This document shows positions 57,747 to 64,000 of a DNA stretch of 64,000 nt, one piece after another. The stretch is from Pseudoxanthomonas sp. SE1 (GTDB lineage: Bacteria; Pseudomonadota; Gammaproteobacteria; Xanthomonadales; Xanthomonadaceae), in the NCBI RefSeq assembly GCF_029542205.1, contig NZ_CP113783.1, positions 549,001-613,000 of the forward strand, written 5' to 3'. Position numbers and translations under genes: made by a program. How positions within the stretch are numbered: position 1 is the first letter of the stretch; every line of letters begins with the position of its first letter. The notes beneath the pieces were generated by a model. That model saw nothing but the letters and a program-made list of their open reading frames with translations, did not search any database and had not been told where the DNA came from.

Positions 57747-58595
57747 CTACTTCAGCTGGCAGATGTCCAGCACGTGCATGTCGGTGTAGTCCAGGTTCTC
57801 GCCGCCCATCGCCCAGATGAAGGCGTAGTTGCTGGTGCCCGACCCCATGTGGATCGACCACGGCGGCGACACCACGGCTTCGTCGTTCTGCAGGACGATG
57901 TGGCGCTGCGCTTCCGGTTCGCCCATGAAGTGGTAGACGCGGTCGTTCTCGGCCAGGTCGAAGTAGAAATAGACCTCGCTGCGGCGGTCGTGCAGGTGCG
58001 GCGGCATGGTGTTCCACACGCTGCCGGTCTTCAGCACGGTCAGGCCGAGCAACAGCTGCGAGGACTGGCAGGTCGCCGGCACGATGAACTGGTAGATCGT
58101 GCGCTCGTTGCTGGTTTCCAGCGCGCCGCGCTCCAGCGCGACGGCATCCTTGATCGACAGCTGCTTGGTCTCGAAACGCGCATGCGCCGGGGTCGAGGTC
58201 AGGTAGAACTTGGCGGGGTTGGCCGCGTCATCGGATTCGAACGCGACGTCGGCGCTGCCCATCGCCACGTACAGGCCGTCCTTCGGGCCCAGCGCATAGG
58301 TCGTGCCGTCGACGGTGACCTTGCCGGCGCCGCCACCCACGTTGATCACGCCCAGTTCGCGGCGCTCCAGGAACGGCTTGCCGGCGGCCGAGGCGGGTTC
58401 GGTCTGGCGGGGCAGGTCGACCTTCTTCGACACCGGGGCGGCACCGCCGATCACGAAACGCTCGTTGTGCGAGTAATTCATCTGCACCGTGTCCGCGACG
58501 AACAGGTTGCCGATCAGGTAACGGTCGCGCAGCTGGTCGTTGGTGGCGCCGTCCATCATGTCCGGGTGGGTGGCGTGGTAGGTCTTGCAGAACAT
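57747..58595 (-). CDS. kduI: 5-dehydro-4-deoxy-D-glucuronate isomerase
   Basis: A 282-residue zinc cupin isomerising 5-keto-4-deoxyuronate to 2,5-diketo-3-deoxygluconate. The metal site [13 protein letters not shown] and the motifs [20 protein letters not shown], and SPPWSIHMG are diagnostic. It acts before KduD in breakdown of unsaturated uronates released by pectate lyase. A LacI-type operator lies 75 bp upstream. It is separated from the regulator gene by 128 bp. Confidence 0.95.
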   Translation of the reverse strand: MFCKTYHATHPDMMDGATNDQLRDRYLIGNLFVADTVQMNYSHNERFVIGGAAPVSKKVDLPRQTEPASAAGKPFLERRELGVINVGGGAGKVTVDGTTYALGPKDGLYVAMGSADVAFESDDAANPAKFYLTSTPAHARFETKQLSIKDAVALERGALETSNERTIYQFIVPATCQSSQLLLGLTVLKTGSVWNTMPPHLHDRRSEVYFYFDLAENDRVYHFMGEPEAQRHIVLQNDEAVVSPPWSIHMGSGTSNYAFIWAMGGENLDYTDMHVLDICQLK

Positions 58596-58669
58596 GGGCG
58601 GGGCTCCGTCGGATGCGGACGCGCCGTGCGGCGGCGTCGGTAAGGGGGTGTGGCGGATTCTACGGGACT

Positions 58670-58687
58670 TTGGTAACCGGTGTCATT
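58670..58687. promoter_or_regulatory. LacI-type operator upstream of kduI
   Basis: TTGGTAACCGGTGTCATT (reverse AATGACACCGGTTACCAA) has the central CG and the T-G...C-A flanks of LacI-family sites, with a perfect ACCGGT core. It lies between kduI and the LacI gene, where an autoregulated operator is expected. Binding is inferred. Confidence 0.55.
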
Positions 58688-58723
58688 TTGCGGTGCGGCA
58701 CTTGGCCTGGGCTTTCGGCCCGA

Positions 58724-59779
58724 TTACTCCGGGGGCTGGGAAGAGTCGCGGATGATCAGGTGCGGGCGGATGCTGGCCGCGGCCAGCACGGGCGTGCCTT
58801 CCGGCTGGATCAGCATGGCGGCCGCGGTGCGGCCGGTATCGCGGGTGTTGCGGCGGACCGAGGTCAGCGAGGGCCACAGACGCGAGGCGAGCGGGCTGTC
58901 GTCGAACCCGACCACCGACAGTTGGCGCGGGATGTTGATGCCCGCACGCATGGCGACCTTGTACACGCCGGCGGCCATTTCGTCGTTGCCGGTGAAGATG
59001 GCGGTGGGCCGGTTCTTGCCGGACAGCAGCTTCTCGGCGGCGACCACGCCGGATTCGAAGGTGTAGCCGGCTTCGATGATGCGCGACTTCGGAATCTCCA
59101 GGCCGCGCTTGGCGAGCGCCTGCACGAAACCGTCCGTGCGCTCGATCGAGGAGCGATAGGCACTGGGACCCGTGATCAGTGCGATGTCGGTATGGCCGAG
59201 CGAGAGCAGGTACTCGGCCGCCTCGGCCGCACCGTCACGGTCGTGCGTGACCACCATGCGCGCGGGCGTGTCCATCGACACCGACGCGATGCGCGAGTAA
59301 CGGCAGCCGATCTCGGCCAGCATGTCGGCCAGCGCTTGGTCTTCCGAGGCACGCGGTACCAGCATCACGCCGTGAAGCTTCTGCTGCTGCACGAAGCGGC
59401 GCACGCCGTCGATGTAGCCGGGGCTGCGGCTGTCGCAGGGATGCACGACCAGTTCGAAGCCGGAGTCGCGCAGCGCATCCAGCGCGCCGTACTGCATGTT
59501 CACGATGTACTGCGCGGTCGGATTGTCGTAGACCATGCCGATCAGGAACGAGCGGCGGAACGCCAGGCCGCGCGCCATCGGATCGGGCACGTAACCGACT
59601 TCCCGCATCAAGGTCTCCACCTTCTCGCGGGTGTCCTTACGGACCAGCGGGGAGTGGTTGATGATGCGCGAAACGGTCTTCTTCGAGACGCCGGAAAGCC
59701 GTGCGATGTCGTTGATGGTCGCCGCCTTGCCACCGGTGGGCAGGGAGGCGGGGCTTTCGGGCTTCTTGCGCGCGGGCAT
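58724..59779 (-). CDS. LacI-family repressor of the pectin locus
   Basis: A 351-residue regulator. The helix-turn-helix at about 19-65 (INDIARLSGVSKKTVSRIIN) is followed by the hinge and a periplasmic-binding-protein-like effector domain (FLIGMVYDNPTAQYIVNMQ, then SVVGFDDSPLASRLWPSLTS). Context suggests control of uronate catabolism with a pathway intermediate such as keto-deoxygluconate as inducer, analogous to xanthomonad KdgR-like LacI regulators. That assignment is inference. Confidence 0.92.
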   Translation of the reverse strand: MPARKKPESPASLPTGGKAATINDIARLSGVSKKTVSRIINHSPLVRKDTREKVETLMREVGYVPDPMARGLAFRRSFLIGMVYDNPTAQYIVNMQYGALDALRDSGFELVVHPCDSRSPGYIDGVRRFVQQQKLHGVMLVPRASEDQALADMLAEIGCRYSRIASVSMDTPARMVVTHDRDGAAEAAEYLLSLGHTDIALITGPSAYRSSIERTDGFVQALAKRGLEIPKSRIIEAGYTFESGVVAAEKLLSGKNRPTAIFTGNDEMAAGVYKVAMRAGINIPRQLSVVGFDDSPLASRLWPSLTSVRRNTRDTGRTAAAMLIQPEGTPVLAAASIRPHLIIRDSSQPPE

Positions 59780-59830
59780 GGAGTGGGTACGGGTCCGTTC
59801 GTCTGTCGTGGGGATTCTAGCGGCTGGGGG

Positions 59831-61423
59831 TCAGTCCAGCGCGCGGTAGCGGAAATTACGGAAGTGAACCTTGCCTTGGCCGGCGGCGTACAGCGACGGT
59901 TTGAGGGCCAGGAACCCGCCCGCCACGTTGTGGTGGTAGCCGGAGACTTCCATCTGCACCGGGTACTTGGTCCAGGTGCTGCCATCGGTGCTGGTGTGGA
60001 TCGTGACGATGTGGCGGTCGTGCTTGACCCGCAGCCAGAGCTTGCCGCCCTTCGCGCTGGGGGCGAGTTTGCCGGGACGCTCCAGCCCGTAGCGGTGCAT
60101 GACGAACTGCTCGCCGTTGCTGCCCACGCCGGCATACAGGCGATCGTTGTAGAACAGTACCGCGCCGCCCTGGGCGCCGGGCTCGACCTCCATTTCGACC
60201 TCGAACTGGTAGGCCAGGTCGCCGGCGATGATGCCCAGCGGCGAGCTGTCGCGGGGCGACGTGCCCTTGCCCTGCAGCGACATCACGCCGTCGCCGAAGC
60301 TCAGTCGGGCGGTTTCGTCCGGTGCGGGATCGTAGAACGCCCACTGCGGGCCCAGCCTGCCGCCGCGGAAATCGTCCGACAGCGCCATGCCGTGCGGCGA
60401 AAGCGCCTTGCCCGCCGGCTTGGGCAGCGGCTGGCTCAGGTCGCCGCCCTTCGCGACGAACCAGCCGTCGTCGGTCCACGCGATCGGATCGAGCAGCGCC
60501 TGCCGGCCCAGCGTCCAGAAGTTGCGCTCATAGCCGTGGTAGATCATCCACCACTGGCCACCGGCGTCTTCCACCAGCGTGGCGTGGCCGCGCGACCACC
60601 AGTACTGGTCGCGCGAGGTGGTGCGCACCACCGGATTGTTGGGCGCGTTCTGCCACGGGCCGTGGATGGAACGCGAGCGCGCGACAATCACCATGTGGCC
60701 GGTCGGCGGACCGGCCGTGCCGCCCACGGCGGTGATCATGTAGTACCAGCCGTTGCGGAAGGTGATCTTCGGGCCTTCCTGCGCGTAGCCCTCCACGTCC
60801 CACGATTCCGGATAGCGCCAGCCGTCGTAGACGTGCTTCACCTCGCCGACGGTGCTCAACCCGTCGTCGGCCAGTTGCACATAGTCGCCCGCGCTGAGGA
60901 ACAGGTAACGCTTGCCGTCTTCGCCGACCGCATGGCCGGGGTCGATGTGGCCGGGCAGTCCGATGTCGACCGGCTCGCTCCAGGGTCCGCGGATATCGTC
61001 GGCCCACACCACGAAGTTGCTGCGTCGCGGCGATTCCGTGCCCCCCACGCGCGCGGGAAAGTAGATGTAGTAGCGGCCCTTGTGCTTGACCAGGTCCGGC
61101 GCCCAGATCGAGCCGACGTTCTTGGTGATGGCATGGCCGACCGGCCGCCAGTTGATCAGGTCGCGCGAATGCCACAGCGGCAGGCCGGGATAGGCAGTGA
61201 AGGACGACAGCGTGAGGTAGTAGTCATCACCGTCCTTCAGCACCGAAGGATCGGGCCGGTCGCCCGCGAGCACGGGATTGAGGAACGTGCCATCGCCCAG
61301 GTCCGCCTGGCGCTGGTGCTCGACGCCGCGCTTCCAGACCGGCACGGCCGCCGCATCGCCTGCGTGTGCGATCGCGGGCGCCAGCAGCCACAACGCGGCC
61401 ACGAAGAATGACTTGATTCCCAT
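59831..61423 (-). CDS. Glycoside hydrolase family 43 protein, exported
   Basis: A 530-residue enzyme with signal peptide (AHA before GDAAAV). The five-bladed GH43 domain carries base D58 in DRPDPSVL, the pKa-modulating aspartate in SIWAPDL and the acid in YAQEGPKITFRNGWYYM. A C-terminal beta-sandwich (about 345-525) matches the usual GH43 DUF1349-like or XynB-type accessory module. It likely releases arabinose, xylose or galactose side chains from pectin. The subfamily is uncertain. It lies 10 bp after the pectate lyase gene. Confidence 0.88.
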   Translation of the reverse strand: MGIKSFFVAALWLLAPAIAHAGDAAAVPVWKRGVEHQRQADLGDGTFLNPVLAGDRPDPSVLKDGDDYYLTLSSFTAYPGLPLWHSRDLINWRPVGHAITKNVGSIWAPDLVKHKGRYYIYFPARVGGTESPRRSNFVVWADDIRGPWSEPVDIGLPGHIDPGHAVGEDGKRYLFLSAGDYVQLADDGLSTVGEVKHVYDGWRYPESWDVEGYAQEGPKITFRNGWYYMITAVGGTAGPPTGHMVIVARSRSIHGPWQNAPNNPVVRTTSRDQYWWSRGHATLVEDAGGQWWMIYHGYERNFWTLGRQALLDPIAWTDDGWFVAKGGDLSQPLPKPAGKALSPHGMALSDDFRGGRLGPQWAFYDPAPDETARLSFGDGVMSLQGKGTSPRDSSPLGIIAGDLAYQFEVEMEVEPGAQGGAVLFYNDRLYAGVGSNGEQFVMHRYGLERPGKLAPSAKGGKLWLRVKHDRHIVTIHTSTDGSTWTKYPVQMEVSGYHHNVAGGFLALKPSLYAAGQGKVHFRNFRYRALD

Positions 61424-61433
61424 CCGGATTCCT

Positions 61434-62579
61434 CTACTTCGACGGCGCGTGTTGCGCCTTCCACTGTGGGTATTCCTTCGCCAACAGCCGCTTGGGCCAG
61501 CTGCCGTACCATTCGTACCCCGTGCGGCGTTCGCGCGGGATGTCCTGGTAGCGCGCCACGCGCTGGCTGTCGCGGGTGGCCAGCACCACGCTGTTGTCGG
61601 TCACGTCGTAGAAGCGCGCCCACAGGCCGGTCGCACCGGAATCGGCGACCAGCCGACGATCCTTGGTGCTGCTGTGGTACTGGAACTGCTCCGCCGGCGC
61701 GTCGAACGTCTCGATGCGCCAGCCGGTGATCTCGACCTTGCGCAACCATGCGACCGCACCTTCCACCGAAGCAATCACCTCGGCCGACGGCTGCGGGATC
61801 GACATCAGGTAACGCACCACGCCGACTGATTCCTGCGCGGCCATCGACGGCAGCTCGAACTTGCGGCCCTGCGCGGGCTGCAGCGTCTTGGCGTCGTACT
61901 GGCCCGCCCAGCCGGCCAGCGTGTCGCCCTGGCGTACCTGCAGGCGCAACAGGCAGGCATCGCCGGCATCGATGGCCGCCTGCACGCGCGCGCGCAACGC
62001 GGCATCGACGAAGGCATAGCGGCGCGTGTCCGAGACGACCTTGCGCAGCGTGCCGAGCACGCCGGCAGTGACGTCGTCGGCGATGGTGATGTGCGGATGG
62101 TAGGACTGCGTGGCCGGCACGGTATGCGGCCAGCCGCCGCACGACGGGATCTGCTGGGCGAGCGTGAACGCGATGCCCTTGAGGCTGCCGTCGCGATAGC
62201 GCGTATCGCCGGTGAGCGCATACGCGGTGGCCAGATAGTCGAGCTGCGTGTAGATGTTGCGGTTGTCGAAGCTGCCGCCGGACTTTCGCGCCTCGGCATC
62301 GAAGCGCGCTTTCTCCGCATCATCCAGGATCCGTGCCGGATCCTGGTTCTCGATCCAGCCACCCTCCAGGCGCTGGTAGCGCAGGATGTTGTCGGCGATC
62401 TTCGCGACGTCATCTGGCGCATGGCGCGGATACTTGTCGCCGTGCACGTTGCGCCAGTGATGGATGGCGTCCTCGAAACCGGCCAGCGATGGCGTTTCCG
62501 CCGGCGCCTGCGCACCCGCAGGGCCGACCAGCGCAAGCAGGATGGCGCAGAGCAGGCGCGCGGGCTGGCGCTTGGTCAC
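61434..62579 (-). CDS. pelA: Pectate lyase family PL10, exported
   Basis: A 381-residue protein with signal peptide (start GTG, cleavage after GPAGAQA). The (alpha/alpha) PL10 fold is shown by NILRYQRLEGGWIENQD, NRNIYTQLDYLATAYALTG and IPSCGGWPHTVP, and by a C-terminal GYEWYGSWP. It cleaves polygalacturonate by beta-elimination to unsaturated products for KduI and KduD. GTG overlaps the dctM stop as GTGA, so secretion enzyme and transporter are co-translated. Confidence 0.93.
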   Translation of the reverse strand: MTKRQPARLLCAILLALVGPAGAQAPAETPSLAGFEDAIHHWRNVHGDKYPRHAPDDVAKIADNILRYQRLEGGWIENQDPARILDDAEKARFDAEARKSGGSFDNRNIYTQLDYLATAYALTGDTRYRDGSLKGIAFTLAQQIPSCGGWPHTVPATQSYHPHITIADDVTAGVLGTLRKVVSDTRRYAFVDAALRARVQAAIDAGDACLLRLQVRQGDTLAGWAGQYDAKTLQPAQGRKFELPSMAAQESVGVVRYLMSIPQPSAEVIASVEGAVAWLRKVEITGWRIETFDAPAEQFQYHSSTKDRRLVADSGATGLWARFYDVTDNSVVLATRDSQRVARYQDIPRERRTGYEWYGSWPKRLLAKEYPQWKAQHAPSK

Positions 62580-63856
62580 TTGATCGCCTTCGGCAGCCAC
62601 AACGAGAGCTCCGGGAACAGCGCCACGATCAGCAGCACCGCCAGGCCAGCCAGCCAGAACGGCCAGATCGTGCGCATGCTCTGCGCGATGGTGATCTTGC
62701 CGATGGCGGTACCGATGAAGAGCACCGACCCCACCGGCGGCGTCACCAGGCCGATGCCGCCCGTCAGCACCAGCACCAGCCCGAAGTGGATCGGGTCGAT
62801 GCCGTAGGCCTTCGCCACCGGCAGGAAGATCGGCGTGCAGATCAGGATCATCGGCGCCAGGTCCATGAAGGTGCCCAGCACCAGCAGCACCAGGATGATC
62901 AGCAGCAGCACCGTGTACTTGCTGTGGGCGATCGACTGCAGCGCTTCGACGGCTGCCGCTGGCACCTGCAGGTAGGCGAGCAGCCAGCCGAACACCGCCG
63001 CCGTGGCGATCACGAACAGGATCACGCCGGTGGTGCGCGCGGCGTGCGTCACCGTTGCGAAGAATTCCTTCAGCGACAGCTGGCGGTACAGCACGCTGGT
63101 CACCAGCAGTGCGTAGACCACGGCGATGGCGGCGCTTTCCACCGCCGTGAAGATGCCGGCGCGGATACCGAAGAAGATCAGGCCCACCAGGCCCAGCCCC
63201 GGCAGCGCGGAAACCAGCCGCAGCAGCACCGCCCGCATGCCCGGGAACGGTTCCGTGCCATAGCCGCGCCTGCACGCCACCGCCCAGCCCGTGAACATCA
63301 GCACGACCGTCATCAGCAGCGCGGGCACGATGCCGGCCGCGAAAAGATCGGCGATGGACAGGCCGCCGCCGGCCGCGGCCGAGAACAGGATCAGGTTGTG
63401 CGACGGCGGCACCAGCAGCGCCACCAGCGCAGCGGTGATGCTGACATTGACGGCGAAGTCGCGGTCGTAACCCCGCTTGACCATCTGCGGGATCATCGTG
63501 CCGCCGACGGCCGAGACGTCGGCGATGGCCGAGCCCGACACGCCACCGAAGAACAGCGAAGACAGGATGCTCACCTGGCCCAGGCCGCCGCGAAGGCGTC
63601 CCACCAGCGAAGCCGCCAGGCTGATGAGGCGCTCGGAAATGCCGCCGCGAAGCATGATCTCGCCGGCGAAGATGAAGAGCGGAATCGCGATCAGCGAGGC
63701 CGAGCCGGTGCCCGAGGAAATCTGCTGCACCAGCACAATGCTGGGCAGGTCCAGGTAGAGCAGTGTTGCCAGCGATGCGGCGGCCAATGCGTAGGCGACC
63801 GGCACGCCGATCAGCAGCAGGATCGCGAAGATCGAGAACAGCAGGGTGATCGCCAT
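62576..63856 (-). CDS. dctM: TRAP transporter large permease
   Basis: A 426-residue inner-membrane protein with about twelve hydrophobic segments and the DctM signature: FAGEIMLRGGISERLI, then GSGSASLIAIP and GGVSGSAIADVSAVGG. With a small permease and a solute-binding protein it drives sodium-coupled uptake of an organic acid. Linkage to pectate lyase, kduI and kduD suggests galacturonate or unsaturated oligogalacturonide uptake. It begins 3 bp after the small permease gene. Confidence 0.95.
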   Translation of the reverse strand: MAITLLFSIFAILLLIGVPVAYALAAASLATLLYLDLPSIVLVQQISSGTGSASLIAIPLFIFAGEIMLRGGISERLISLAASLVGRLRGGLGQVSILSSLFFGGVSGSAIADVSAVGGTMIPQMVKRGYDRDFAVNVSITAALVALLVPPSHNLILFSAAAGGGLSIADLFAAGIVPALLMTVVLMFTGWAVACRRGYGTEPFPGMRAVLLRLVSALPGLGLVGLIFFGIRAGIFTAVESAAIAVVYALLVTSVLYRQLSLKEFFATVTHAARTTGVILFVIATAAVFGWLLAYLQVPAAAVEALQSIAHSKYTVLLLIILVLLVLGTFMDLAPMILICTPIFLPVAKAYGIDPIHFGLVLVLTGGIGLVTPPVGSVLFIGTAIGKITIAQSMRTIWPFWLAGLAVLLIVALFPELSLWLPKAIK

Positions 63857-63859
63857 GGG

Positions 63860-64000
63860 TCAGCGGGCCTCGTCGGTCAGCGGCGCGCGCAGCACCAGGA
63901 GCAGTCGATACAGGGCGAACACCACCATCAGCACGCCACCCAGCGACAACGGCAGGTAGCCGATGCTCTGCGGCATCGGCGCACCGGCGATGCGGATGTC
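63860..64000 (-). CDS. dctQ: TRAP transporter small permease, 5' part beyond the window
   Basis: Only the last 46 codons are present: a hydrophobic helix (YLPLSLGGVLMVVFALYRLL) and a charged tail ending DEAR, followed by TGA 3 bp before the large permease ATG. The short hydrophobic end and position identify it as the DctQ subunit. The binding-protein gene should lie further right. Confidence 0.8.
   Translation of the reverse strand, partial: DIRIAGAPMPQSIGYLPLSLGGVLMVVFALYRLLLVLRAPLTDEAR

Overview
The window is GC-rich chromosomal DNA from a gammaproteobacterium of the Xanthomonadaceae. A Pseudoxanthomonas-like organism fits best, but the genus is inferred. The evidence is the gene order (waaA next to paired lipid A acyltransferases, pcm-like gene-tolC, an ilvCGM-ilvA-leuA operon beside leuCDB), and three intergenic palindrome families typical of the group: a GTAGGAGCGACGT REP-like pair, GTAG-headed SMAG-type palindromes, and a GTCATTCCGGCGAAAGCC repeat. 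I see no tRNA, rRNA, CRISPR array, transposase or phage gene. Both edges cut genes: glnE on the left and a TRAP small permease gene on the right.

Layout. 1-5.2 kb: the end of glnE, a DUF1022/ELM1-like protein, a RutE-like nitroreductase, a YceI-like secreted protein and a CHCC zinc-finger protein. 5.2-12 kb: an envelope block with a family-4 glycosyltransferase, an O-antigen-ligase-like membrane protein, two convergent LpxL-type acyltransferases whose 3' ends share a palindrome, the Kdo transferase WaaA and a CaiB-type CoA-transferase. 12-19.5 kb: a TolC-family porin, a Pcm-like methyltransferase, and a TetR regulator divergent from an RND adaptor and pump. 19.5-22.5 kb: a large beta-propeller membrane sensor ending in a GGDEF domain.

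22.5-33.7 kb holds branched-chain amino acid synthesis: leuCDB, and a tightly overlapped ilvC-ilvG-ilvM-ilvA-leuA operon preceded by an untracked 29-codon leader peptide containing V-L-V-L-V-L-I and a Rho-independent attenuator. The divergent ilvD completes the pathway. 33.7-43 kb: an orphan PhnD-like binding protein, an S9 peptidase, a TPP riboswitch with thiC, a DUF4136 lipoprotein gene followed by two small membrane protein genes, a candidate small RNA on the minus strand, and a wHTH-propeller regulator.

43-49 kb: an AraC regulator, a TonB-dependent receptor, and a protein fusing an aspartyl/asparaginyl hydroxylase domain to a sulfotransferase. This is the part of the window most likely to be a poorly described system. 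49-55.5 kb: pyrophosphatase, a lytic transglycosylase, several small secreted or membrane proteins, two adjacent EF-hand proteins and a HAD phosphatase. 55.6-64 kb: a pectin/oligogalacturonide locus on the minus strand (TRAP transporter, PL10 pectate lyase, GH43, LacI regulator, KduI, KduD, and an SGNH acetylesterase fused to a cupin). Together these could deacetylate and cleave pectin, import unsaturated uronates and convert them towards 2-keto-3-deoxygluconate.
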